Shown here one piece after another: positions 48,234 through 56,481 of a DNA stretch of 64,000 nucleotides. Position numbers and translations under genes: made by a program. Position 1 is the stretch's first letter. Each line of letters starts with the position of its first letter. The notes beneath the pieces are model-generated. The model saw only the letters and a program-made list of their open reading frames with translations. It made no database searches and was not told where the DNA came from. Location: assembly GCF_019884725.1 (NCBI RefSeq), contig NZ_CP082322.1:1302001-1366000 (forward strand). The letters run 5' to 3'. The DNA comes from Leucobacter tenebrionis. GTDB taxonomy: Bacteria > Actinomycetota > Actinomycetes > Actinomycetales > Microbacteriaceae.

Positions 48234-49766
48234 ATGCTGGTCACCCGTCGGCACCCCGTCTCAGCCGATGCGCAACCGCAGACGCGCGCGACGACGCGCC
48301 CGTCGATGCGCCCTTCGATACACCCCTCCGCACGAGACAACCGGCGCTGGGAACGGCGCTACCGGCGCAGGATCCTGCTCACCGACATCGCGATCGTGGT
48401 GTTCTCGGTCTTCGGCGCGCAACTGCTGCGCTACGGCATCGATGAGGACGTGCAGGTGCGCTTCCGGGGCCCCTCGGAGTTCGAGCTCGCCTACGCGCTG
48501 CTCTCCTCGGTGATCGCCCTCGGCTGGCTTCTCTGCCTCAGCGCCGCGGGCAGCCGCGACTCCAAGGTGTTCGGGGTCGGCTCCACCGAGTACAAGCGCG
48601 TGCTGACCTCCACCCTCGCGACGTTCGGCATGTTCGCGGTCGTCGCCTACCTCGCGAAGGCCAACGTCGGCCGGGGCTACCTGCTCATCGCGCTCCCGGT
48701 CGGGCTCCTGCTCCTGCTGCTCGGCCGCTGGCTCTGGCGCAAACGTCTGCACCGATGGCGCTCCGAGGGCCGCAGCGTCTACCGCACCCTGCTCATCGGC
48801 GACCGAGTGAAGAGCGAGCACGTGGCACGGGAGATCATGCGCAGCCCCGCCAACGGGTTCTGGATCGTGGGGGCCGCGACTCAGAAGGGCACCACCGGTG
48901 AACTGGTCGAGGGAGTCGAGGTCGTGGCCGGTTTCGACGACGCGATGCAAGCGGTGGATCGGCTCGACGCCGACATCGTGATCCTGACCGGATCCGACGA
49001 TTTCCACCCCGCGCAGGTGAGGGATCTGAGCTGGCAGCTCGAGAACCGCGATATCGATCTCGTCGTCGCCCCGACGATCACCGATATCGCCGGGCCACGC
49101 ATCCACACGCGACCGGTCTCGGGCCTGCCGCTGATCCACGTCGAGCTGCCGACATTCGGCGGTCGCAAGTACTTCCTCAAGCGGATGCTCGACCTCCTCG
49201 GTTCGGCCGCCCTCATGATTCTCGCCTCACCGGTCATGCTCGCCGTCGCATTGGCAGTCAAGCTGTCGAGCCGCGGCCCCGTCTTCTACTCGCAGGAGCG
49301 CATCGGTCTGAACGGCCGGCCGTTTCCGATGTTCAAGTTCCGCTCCATGGTGCAGGGGGCCGACGATCAGCTGCGTTCGCTGCTCGACGCGCAGGGTACC
49401 GCCGAGAAGCCGCTGCACAAGGTGGAGAACGATCCGCGGATCACGCCCGTCGGCAGGTTCATCCGCAAGTACTCGCTCGATGAACTGCCCCAGCTCTTCA
49501 ACGTGTTCCTCGGCACCATGAGCCTGGTCGGCCCCCGCCCGCAGCGGGCGGCCGAGGTCGCCCTCTACGCCGATTCGCATCACCGCCGTCTCCTGCTCAA
49601 GCCGGGGATCACCGGACTCTGGCAGGTCAGCGGCCGCAGCGACCTCGAGTGGGAGGACGCGATCAGGCTCGACCTCTACTACGTCGAGAACTGGTCGCTG
49701 GTCGGCGACCTCGTACTGCTCCTGAAGACCGTCAGAACGGTGATCCGCCCCGTGGGCGCGCACTGA
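48234..49766 (+). CDS. undecaprenyl-phosphate sugar phosphotransferase (initiating enzyme)
   Basis: Starts polysaccharide repeat-unit assembly by moving a sugar phosphate onto undecaprenyl phosphate. From ATG 48234 (AAGGG upstream) it has 510 residues: four N-terminal helices, a CoA-binding-like nucleotide domain (YRTLLIGDRVKSEH and onward), a fifth helix (LMILASPVMLAVALAVKL), and the catalytic PF02397 domain with FKFRSMVQGAD, VGRFIRKYSLDELPQLFNVF, MSLVGPRPQ and GITGLWQVSGRSDLEW. This is the WbaP/WcaJ/CpsE-like two-part architecture. Glucose or galactose phosphate is the usual donor; the sugar is not predictable. An open frame reaching back to 48009 runs through the terminator and is rejected. 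Confidence 0.94.
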   Translation: MLVTRRHPVSADAQPQTRATTRPSMRPSIHPSARDNRRWERRYRRRILLTDIAIVVFSVFGAQLLRYGIDEDVQVRFRGPSEFELAYALLSSVIALGWLLCLSAAGSRDSKVFGVGSTEYKRVLTSTLATFGMFAVVAYLAKANVGRGYLLIALPVGLLLLLLGRWLWRKRLHRWRSEGRSVYRTLLIGDRVKSEHVAREIMRSPANGFWIVGAATQKGTTGELVEGVEVVAGFDDAMQAVDRLDADIVILTGSDDFHPAQVRDLSWQLENRDIDLVVAPTITDIAGPRIHTRPVSGLPLIHVELPTFGGRKYFLKRMLDLLGSAALMILASPVMLAVALAVKLSSRGPVFYSQERIGLNGRPFPMFKFRSMVQGADDQLRSLLDAQGTAEKPLHKVENDPRITPVGRFIRKYSLDELPQLFNVFLGTMSLVGPRPQRAAEVALYADSHHRRLLLKPGITGLWQVSGRSDLEWEDAIRLDLYYVENWSLVGDLVLLLKTVRTVIRPVGAH

Positions 49767-49786
49767 AGATCGAGAGAGGACCCCGA

Positions 49787-51043
49787 ATGAGGGTTGTTGT
49801 TGTCGGGCAGGGCTACGTGGGGCTTCCCGTCGCCCAGGGTGCCGTCGAGGCGGGCCACAGCGTGATCGGCCTCGACCTGAGCGCACAGCGGGTGGCGCGG
49901 CTCAATGCGGGCCGATCGGTCGTCGACGACCTCTCCGATGCCGCGATCGCCGACATGCTGGCGCGAGGCTACCGCGCCTCGACCGAGGTCTCTGAGTATC
50001 GCGACGCCGAGGCCATCATCATCTGCGTGCCGACGCCGCTGCGGGAGGGGAAGGCACCCGACCTCGGGCCGGTGCACGATGCCGTACGCGCGATCGCGGA
50101 GCACGCGGGCAAGGGTGTGCTCGTCGTGCTCGAATCGACGACGTACCCGGGCACCACCGCCACCGAGGTCGTGCCCGTGCTCGAGGCCGCCGGATTCACC
50201 GTGGGCGTGGACGCCTTCGTCGCGTTCTCCCCCGAGCGGATCGATCCGGGCAACCCGGTCTACGGCATTCGCAACACGCCGAAGGTGGTCGGGGCCGACG
50301 ACCCCGAGTCGCTGCGCCGCGCAGTGGAGTTCTACGCCGGGTTCATCGACGAGGTCGTGCCGGTGTCGGGCACGGCGGAGGCAGAGCTGACCAAGCTGCT
50401 CGAGAACACCTACCGCCACATCAACATCGGCCTCGTCAACGAACTCGCGATGGTGTGCCACGAACTCGGCATCGACGTGTGGGAGGTCATCGGGGCGGCG
50501 GCGACGAAGCCCTTCGGGTTTCAGGCCTTCACCCCCGGCCCCGGCGTCGGGGGTCACTGCATTCCCATCGATCCGAACTATCTGAGTCACCGCGTGCGGC
50601 AGGTGCTCGGGCGCCCGTTCCGTTTCGTCGAACTCGCCGAGGACATCAACTCTTCGATGCCCGCGTACGTCGTCTCGCGGGTGCAGGATCTGCTGAACGA
50701 CGACCGGAAGCCGCTGAAGGGCAGCAGGATCCTGCTGCTCGGGGTCACCTACAAGAGCGGGATCGCCGATACTCGCGAGAGCCCCGCCTCGACGATCGCC
50801 GATCTGCTCATCAGGAAGGGCGCGGAGGTGAGCTACTACGACCCGCTCGTGCCCGAGTGGCGGTTGAACGGTGCACCGGCCCTGGCCCGGGTTCAGGATC
50901 TCGCCGACGCGAACCGCGCGAGCGACCTCACACTGCTGCTGCAGCGGCTGCCCGGCGTGGATGTCGACGCGCTGGCCGCGGAGGCATCACGGTTCTTCGA
51001 TACTCGCGGGATCAGCCGAGCCGGCGACGCGAAGCGCCTCTGA
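49787..51043 (+). CDS. nucleotide-sugar 6-dehydrogenase
   Basis: Oxidises UDP- (or GDP-) sugar at C6 to the uronic acid with NAD+. From ATG 49787 (GAGAGGA upstream) it has 418 residues. The NAD motif is VVVVGQGYVGLPVA (3-16). The catalytic cysteine Cys258 lies in GVGGHCIPIDPNYL, and the C-terminal domain has LLGVTYKSGIADTRESPA. The FVELAEDINSSMPAYVVSRV stretch fits the WecC/TviB group that acts on UDP-N-acetylhexosamines rather than UDP-glucose dehydrogenase. The polysaccharide should thus contain an acidic or amidated uronic sugar. It is 20 bp after the initiating transferase, probably in one transcript. Confidence 0.92.
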   Translation: MRVVVVGQGYVGLPVAQGAVEAGHSVIGLDLSAQRVARLNAGRSVVDDLSDAAIADMLARGYRASTEVSEYRDAEAIIICVPTPLREGKAPDLGPVHDAVRAIAEHAGKGVLVVLESTTYPGTTATEVVPVLEAAGFTVGVDAFVAFSPERIDPGNPVYGIRNTPKVVGADDPESLRRAVEFYAGFIDEVVPVSGTAEAELTKLLENTYRHINIGLVNELAMVCHELGIDVWEVIGAAATKPFGFQAFTPGPGVGGHCIPIDPNYLSHRVRQVLGRPFRFVELAEDINSSMPAYVVSRVQDLLNDDRKPLKGSRILLLGVTYKSGIADTRESPASTIADLLIRKGAEVSYYDPLVPEWRLNGAPALARVQDLADANRASDLTLLLQRLPGVDVDALAAEASRFFDTRGISRAGDAKRL

Positions 51044-51062
51044 GCGGGCGCGCCCCCACGAG

Positions 51063-51122
51063 ACGCGGAGTCCCGAATTGCTGTTTCCCCCGACCCGGAA
51101 GCAGCAATTCGGGACTCCGCGT
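51063..51122. terminator. 21-bp perfect palindrome between convergent genes
   Basis: The arm acgcggagtcccgaattgct plus g (51063-51083) is exactly complementary to 51102-51122 with an 18-nt loop. It ends 1 bp before the stop of the convergent glycosyltransferase gene and lies 19 bp after the dehydrogenase stop, so it can end transcription from both sides. Confidence 0.8.
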
Positions 51123-51123
51123 T

Positions 51124-52248
51124 TCAGCGCGCGAACCGCTCGGCCGCCGCCGCGTACACCTCGAGGTAGGCCTCCTCCCGCCGCCGCGGGGAGAATCGCT
51201 CGGCGGCGTAGCCCATGATCTGCTCGGCGCTCCAGCGCGCGGGGTCTGCGCAGAGGGCCTCGATCGCATCGGCGAACGACTCCCCGTCGCGGCGCGGGAC
51301 GATGCGCGAGGCCTCGGGCGGCAGAAACTCCACGTGGCCGCCCGAACCGCTCGCGACGACGGGCAGACCGTGGCCGAGTGCCTCTGCGATCGCGACGCCG
51401 AAGGTCTCGCTGCTCGTCGCTGCGATGAACAGGTGCGCATCCCGCAGGTAGCCCGGCACGCCCTCAGGGGGAACGGCGCCGACGAAGTCGATGCGATCCG
51501 CGATCCCGAGCCGCCGCGCGTGCTGCTCGGCCTCCTCCCGCAGCTCCCCGCTCCCCAGCCAGGTGAGCCTGGCCGACACTCCGCGGCGCTGCAGTTCGGC
51601 CACCGCGTCTATCGACTGCTTCGGGCCCTTGCGCTCGATCAGGTTGCCGATCGATACGAGGCGCAGCGGTGAGTCGCCCCTGGCTTCAGGCGCAACCGGG
51701 GTGCCGCTGCCGGGCTGCGCCTGCGCGACCCAGTTGTCGATGATGCGTGTGCGTTCCGAGCGGTAGGCGTCCACGGCGGCGGCGAGCGCGCCTCCCACGG
51801 CAACAGCCGCATCCGGGTGCTTCAGCAGCGGCGCATAAATCTGTTTCGCGATCCTCTTCCGAGGGGCGAGCCGGGAACCGATGAGCACCGACCAGTGCTC
51901 GGTGTGCACCCAGGGCACTCTCGGCGTCGCGAGCCGCACCGGCAGCAGCGCGTGAGCGGCCATCGTGTGCACGAAGTCGGCCGATGCGAGCTGATCACGC
52001 ACGACTCGTCGCGCCGTCAGGGCTGACACCGGGTCGAGCTGCCGGTATGGAACCTGGATCACCTCGATACCCGAGTCGAGCCGCCGCTGCGACGGCTCGT
52101 CGGGGAACCGGTCCCGGCTCTCCGCGAGATGAACGACGGTCACCTCGTGCGATGCCGCCAGCAGTTGAGCGTCGCGAAGATTGAAGACCCCCGCTGCGGG
52201 CTTCTTCTCACTGGGGAACCAGGGGGTGACCGCAACGATACGCGACAT
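51124..52248 (-). CDS. glycosyltransferase family 4
   Basis: GT-B fold retaining glycosyltransferase, 374 residues. The N-terminal domain opens IVAVTPWFPSEKKPAAGVFN. The donor-binding C-terminal domain has LVSIGNLIERKGPKQSIDA, DRIDFVGAVPPEGVPGYL and the E-x7-E motif ETFGVAIAEALGHGLPVV. It likely adds a hexose or hexosamine to the lipid-linked repeat unit. It is the only glycosyltransferase of the locus on the minus strand. TAAACT ends six bases before ATG 52248 and there is no Shine-Dalgarno, so the message may be leaderless. Confidence 0.92.
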   Translation of the reverse strand: MSRIVAVTPWFPSEKKPAAGVFNLRDAQLLAASHEVTVVHLAESRDRFPDEPSQRRLDSGIEVIQVPYRQLDPVSALTARRVVRDQLASADFVHTMAAHALLPVRLATPRVPWVHTEHWSVLIGSRLAPRKRIAKQIYAPLLKHPDAAVAVGGALAAAVDAYRSERTRIIDNWVAQAQPGSGTPVAPEARGDSPLRLVSIGNLIERKGPKQSIDAVAELQRRGVSARLTWLGSGELREEAEQHARRLGIADRIDFVGAVPPEGVPGYLRDAHLFIAATSSETFGVAIAEALGHGLPVVASGSGGHVEFLPPEASRIVPRRDGESFADAIEALCADPARWSAEQIMGYAAERFSPRRREEAYLEVYAAAAERFAR

Positions 52249-52254
52249 AATCCC

Positions 52255-52292
52255 AGTTTACGCGCGATTTCCGCCCACCACTCAATTAGGCT
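52255..52292. promoter_or_regulatory. face-to-face divergent leaderless promoters
   Basis: Minus strand: TAAACT at 52260-52255, six bases before ATG 52248. Plus strand: TAGGCT at 52287-52292, six bases before GTG 52299. The two -10 boxes are only 26 bp apart, so the -35 regions must overlap and the promoters should compete or be controlled together. Confidence 0.5.
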
Positions 52293-52298
52293 CACCCT

Positions 52299-53300
52299 GT
52301 GATGAAGAGACCCTCACGGCGAGTCGGCGTGCCCGCTCGGGGCGCGGAAAGCCCCGGAGTATCCGTCGTCATCCCCACCGTGGGGCGCGCCGATCTGGCC
52401 CGCGCCATCGCCTCGGTTCGAGGCCAGGACTACTCGGGCGATATCGAAATCCTCGTGATCGCGGATCTGGCCGATGGAGCGCTCGACCAGGGCCTCGCCG
52501 CGGGTGCGGATGCCGTGCTCTACACCGGCGGGGGCCGGCGAGCGGGGGCCGCGCGCAATCTCGGCATTCAGCATGCTTCCCACCCCTACGTCGCCTTTCT
52601 CGACGATGACGACGAGTGGTCGCCTCGCAAGCTGACTGTGCAGATGCCGGTGCTCGTCTCCGGCGAGGCCGATGTGGTGGGCTCGCAGGCCGTCTACCGC
52701 AATCCCGGTACGCACACCACGAGCCCGCCGATCCCCACGACGGTCAAGCGCGAAGACCAGCCCTTCGCCGAGTACCTGTTCCGCCGACGCAGGGCTTCGG
52801 TGGGGCGCCCGACGATCTTCTCCATCACGCTCGTGGCGCGCACCGAGCTTGCCCGTCGGGTTCCGTGGGATGAGACGCTCCCCCGCCATCAGGACTGGGA
52901 CTGGCTGGATCGGCTCGAGCGGGCCGGCGCATCGATCATGCAGATCCCCGAGCCGCTGGCGACCGTGTGGACCGGTTCCGACGGATCCATCTCCTCCAGC
53001 GCCGATTGGCGATCCTCGCTCGCCTGGGCGCAGACCCGGCGCGGCGTCTGGGATCCGAGCGTGCTATCCGATTTCCTCGCAGGGCAGGTGCTCAGATACG
53101 CCTTCCAATCGCGGTCGCCGGCCGGGGTGGCGCGCACCGCGCGGGCGATCGCAGCGACCCGGCGTCTCCCGGCGGCCTCGACGTTGATCCTGGGCCTGGG
53201 AGGCCTCGTGCCGAGACCGCTCATCAACCGGCTGATGAGCAGGGGACGCGGATCATCACAAGCATCCGAACGCTCCTCCGAGGTATCACAACAGGCCTGA
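52299..53300 (+). CDS. glycosyltransferase family 2
   Basis: GT-A fold inverting glycosyltransferase of 333 residues. It opens VSVVIPTVGRADLARAIASV at about residue 21; the metal-binding region is YVAFLDDDDEWSPRKL. Later DETLPRHQDWDWLDRLERAG provides the catalytic acidic residue region (xED-like HQDWD). It lacks long hydrophobic helices, so it acts at the inner membrane face. The start codons GTG 52299 and ATG 52302 are adjacent; a -10 box six bases upstream favours the first. It heads the plus-strand run towards the polymerase and flippase genes. Confidence 0.92.
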   Translation: MMKRPSRRVGVPARGAESPGVSVVIPTVGRADLARAIASVRGQDYSGDIEILVIADLADGALDQGLAAGADAVLYTGGGRRAGAARNLGIQHASHPYVAFLDDDDEWSPRKLTVQMPVLVSGEADVVGSQAVYRNPGTHTTSPPIPTTVKREDQPFAEYLFRRRRASVGRPTIFSITLVARTELARRVPWDETLPRHQDWDWLDRLERAGASIMQIPEPLATVWTGSDGSISSSADWRSSLAWAQTRRGVWDPSVLSDFLAGQVLRYAFQSRSPAGVARTARAIAATRRLPAASTLILGLGGLVPRPLINRLMSRGRGSSQASERSSEVSQQA

Positions 53301-53345
53301 AGGGCGTCGGCTTCTTCGACACCCCACGCTCAGAGAAAGGCACAG

Positions 53346-55109
53346 ATGAGAAACCGAGTTCCCGACCGGGATCGCAACAACTGGGTCGTCGCCCCGTCTT
53401 CGGCTGCTGCATGCATCCCAGCGGTGTACGAGACCGTCGAGGTCTCGGGGATGGTGCTCGGCTGGTGTCCCGACGGGCGATTCATGGAGGATCGCTGCCT
53501 CAGCGTGACCGACGAACGCGTGATTCTGTTCGACGGGGTGCTGCTCAACAAGCACGAGCTGCTCCACGAGCGCGGAGTGGACTCCATCGAGGCCCTGCTC
53601 CACTCGATGATGAACGCCGATGGCGTGACGGCAACGCTGGCTACGCTGCGAGGACCCTTCAGCGGTGCCGTTCTCGACCTCGCCAAGAACACGCTGCAGG
53701 TATTCGGCAACCACACCGGGGACACCGCCGCCTTCCTGTATCAGGGCACTGCCGGGCCACTCGCGTCGAACAGCTTCGACCTGCTCATGCGCCTGCTCGA
53801 CGGTGCGGGGCAGCGGCCCACCTTCGACGAGCACGCAGCCCGCATGATGCTCAGCTACGGATTCATGACCGACGACCACACGTTCGCCGAGGAGGTTCGG
53901 CGGGCGACCCCGGGCTCTCTGCTCTCGGTTCCCTTCGACGGAAGCATGCCTGCCGTCGAGATCGAATACTGGCGCTTGGAGCACACGCCCGTTCACTCCA
54001 ACCTCAGCTACGATGACGCACTCGCGCGGTTCGACCAGCTGTTCCGCACCGCGGTGCGACGCTGCTTCGATAAGGATCTCGAGTACGGGTACAGTCACCT
54101 GGCCGACATCTCCGGGGGTTTGGACGCCCGCATGGTCAACGTGGTCGCACGCGATCTCGGCTACGGCCCGATCACCAATGTCACCTACAGCGACTGGCAC
54201 AGCGATGACCGGCGCTATGCGCTTCGACTCGCCGAGCAACTCGGCAATGACAGCTTCTACCACCCGACCGGAAGCGGTCGCTCCCTCCTCTCCCCCGAAG
54301 CGATCCTGCAGCTCAACTCCGGGATGTGCTATTACGGCAGCATCACCGGTGGTTTCTCGACTCTGCAGGCGCTCAACTTCTCGAAGTTCGGGCTCGAGCA
54401 CACAGGGCTTTTCGGTGGTGCAGTTGCAGACACCTATGCTTCCTCGCCCCAACGACGACCGGCCCAGCCTGGCTCAGGCGCGAATTCCCGCATCAACATC
54501 GAGCCTCCCGGACGCGGCGTCAGCACTGATGATGAGGAGATCTTCATCATGACCACACGGGGATTCCGTGGACAGGCAGCAACGTACCTGATGAGGTCGC
54601 ATTTCACTTTTGCAGCCTCCCCATTCGCCGACATTGATGTCCTCGACTTCGCGTTCCGTATGCCGCTCGAATGGCGGCTGAGCCATCGGTTCCAACTCGA
54701 CTGGATTCAGGCCTTCTATCCCCACGCGCTCGATACCCCCAGCACACAGATCCTGCCTCGCGAGAAGCGTCCCATACGCACTGTCGGCAGGTTCGCGCGC
54801 AAGGCGATGAACAGAATTCTCGTGGAGGCGCAGGCTCGACTCAATCGAAGCTCTGAGCCGCGCCGACTCCCCCTGCGATTCCTGCTGAACAATATGAACC
54901 CTGCCGATTTCTGGTACGCCGAGAACCAGGCGTTCCGACAACTCGTAGAGGAGGCCGAGCAATATGCGGATCGGATCCCGATCAATGCGCAGACGCGCTC
55001 GAACCTGAAACGCTCGCTGCGCGGCGACGGCACGGCGTGGGATCGGGTGCAGGCGATCACGGTTACCACCATGCACCGCATGTACTTCCTGAGCGATCAG
55101 GTCCGTTGA
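53346..55109 (+). CDS. asparagine-synthase-like protein with altered active sites
   Basis: 587 residues, organised as an N-terminal Ntn-like half and a C-terminal PP-loop ATPase half. The glutaminase nucleophile Cys2 of AsnB is missing (the protein starts MRNRVPDRD). The PP-loop reads DISGGLDARMV (Ser256 onward) where the family has SGGxDSS, so the second hydroxyl residue is replaced by Ala. The rest of the fold (GPFSGAVLDLAKNTLQVFGN, ATPGSLLSVP) is recognisable. Asn-synthase homologues in polysaccharide loci, such as WbpS, are linked to amidation of uronic sugars, and a sugar dehydrogenase lies 2.3 kb upstream. That function is an inference; loss of activity is also possible. GAGAAAGG precedes the ATG. 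Confidence 0.8.
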   Translation: MRNRVPDRDRNNWVVAPSSAAACIPAVYETVEVSGMVLGWCPDGRFMEDRCLSVTDERVILFDGVLLNKHELLHERGVDSIEALLHSMMNADGVTATLATLRGPFSGAVLDLAKNTLQVFGNHTGDTAAFLYQGTAGPLASNSFDLLMRLLDGAGQRPTFDEHAARMMLSYGFMTDDHTFAEEVRRATPGSLLSVPFDGSMPAVEIEYWRLEHTPVHSNLSYDDALARFDQLFRTAVRRCFDKDLEYGYSHLADISGGLDARMVNVVARDLGYGPITNVTYSDWHSDDRRYALRLAEQLGNDSFYHPTGSGRSLLSPEAILQLNSGMCYYGSITGGFSTLQALNFSKFGLEHTGLFGGAVADTYASSPQRRPAQPGSGANSRINIEPPGRGVSTDDEEIFIMTTRGFRGQAATYLMRSHFTFAASPFADIDVLDFAFRMPLEWRLSHRFQLDWIQAFYPHALDTPSTQILPREKRPIRTVGRFARKAMNRILVEAQARLNRSSEPRRLPLRFLLNNMNPADFWYAENQAFRQLVEEAEQYADRIPINAQTRSNLKRSLRGDGTAWDRVQAITVTTMHRMYFLSDQVR

Positions 55110-55140
55110 TGCAGATGCTGTCGAACGCGGGGTGATGCCC

Positions 55141-56481
55141 ATGACTCAGCGAACACGAAGACCGGCGCCGAAGGCGTTCAGATGGTTCGTGGGCTCGGGG
55201 CGTTCGTTCAAGAACGTGACCACCGTATTCACCGGTACGGCTGCCGCTCACGCGTTCACCTTCCTCATCATGGTGCCGCTCGCCCGGCTGTACAGTCCGG
55301 CAGACTTCGGATTGTTCGTGATCATCCAGTCGGTCGCGATCGTGGGCACGAGTCTCGCCTCGCTGCGTTACGACATGGCCATCGTGCTACCCGATTCGAA
55401 CACCACGGCGCGAGTGCTGCATCGGCTCGCCTCCCGCACAATCGCGATCACCTCTCTGCTACTCGCGTCGGTTCTGTTCCTCGCCAGGCGATGGATCGAG
55501 GAGGTCTACGACAACCGGGCCTTCTCCTACTGGGCCCTCGCTGCCGCGGGTGTCGTCTTCTTCACCGCCCAGATCGCGAACACGCAGTTCTGGCTCACGC
55601 GGCAGAAGGCTTTCGCGGTCCTCGCGGCGAATAAGGCCGTCGCTGCCATTGCCGTCGGGGGTTTCCAACTGCTCTTCGCTTTCGTCACCGGCGGGTTCGA
55701 GGGCCTGCTGCTCGGCTTGTTGCTCGGCCAGGCGCTGGCCCTGGTGCTCGTCGCGCTGAGAGCCCCCGAACTGCGCGCCCCGATGCCGCGAGATGCGCCG
55801 ACCATGCGTGAGGTGGCGGTCCGCTATCGCAGGATGCCGCTGCTCAATGGGCCGAACGTGGTACTCGACGCGGTGAGAGAGGCCGGGGTCAACATTCTGA
55901 TCGGCAACATCGCGGTCTCAGGGCTCGGTCAGTACAACCTCGCGTTCAGCGGCACCATCGCGCCCGTGAAGCTGCTGAACGGTGCGGTCTCATCGGTCTT
56001 CCTGCAGAAGCTCGCAACGACCGGGCCCGGCCACATGTTCCGGCTTGTGAGAGCGACGGTTGCTCGCGCCCTGCTGATCTCACTGCCCGGCTTCACGCTC
56101 TTCTATCTCCTCGCCCCCTGGTTCTTCCCCGCACTGTTCGGGAACGAGTGGGCGGAGGCAGGGCGGATCGCGCAGGCGCTGGTCCCCTGGACGTTCATGC
56201 TCACACTGACCACCCCGATCTCGACGATCTTCGTTGCGCTGGAGGCGCAGGGCTGGGCACTCGCCCTCGCGTTGCTCCAGGTGATCGTGGTGTTTTCGCT
56301 GCTCATCATGAGTCCCTTCGAGCTGCTGGGAACGGTGCGCCTCCTCGGAGGAGTGCTCGCCGGATTCCTTCTGTTCTGGCTCGCCAATGCGTTCCTGCTT
56401 GCGCACAGATTCGACCGGAGGGGCGCGTCCAGTCGACCGGACGCCGATTCGCTGAGTGATGATGAGGCGCACATCGCATGA
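55141..56481 (+). CDS. Wzx-like polysaccharide flippase
   Basis: Membrane protein of 446 residues with about twelve helices, of the MATE/MVF polysaccharide transporter superfamily. The N-terminal helix pair reads VFTGTAAAHAFTFLIMVPLA then RLYSPADFGLFVIIQSVAIV, the usual pattern LARLxxPxxFGxFxL of Wzx. It carries undecaprenyl-linked repeat units to the outer face. A GTG at 55132 is an in-frame alternative start. Its stop overlaps the next gene's ATG (ATGA), coupling flippase and polymerase. Base composition is a little less GC-rich than in the core genes. Confidence 0.9.
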   Translation: MTQRTRRPAPKAFRWFVGSGRSFKNVTTVFTGTAAAHAFTFLIMVPLARLYSPADFGLFVIIQSVAIVGTSLASLRYDMAIVLPDSNTTARVLHRLASRTIAITSLLLASVLFLARRWIEEVYDNRAFSYWALAAAGVVFFTAQIANTQFWLTRQKAFAVLAANKAVAAIAVGGFQLLFAFVTGGFEGLLLGLLLGQALALVLVALRAPELRAPMPRDAPTMREVAVRYRRMPLLNGPNVVLDAVREAGVNILIGNIAVSGLGQYNLAFSGTIAPVKLLNGAVSSVFLQKLATTGPGHMFRLVRATVARALLISLPGFTLFYLLAPWFFPALFGNEWAEAGRIAQALVPWTFMLTLTTPISTIFVALEAQGWALALALLQVIVVFSLLIMSPFELLGTVRLLGGVLAGFLLFWLANAFLLAHRFDRRGASSRPDADSLSDDEAHIA

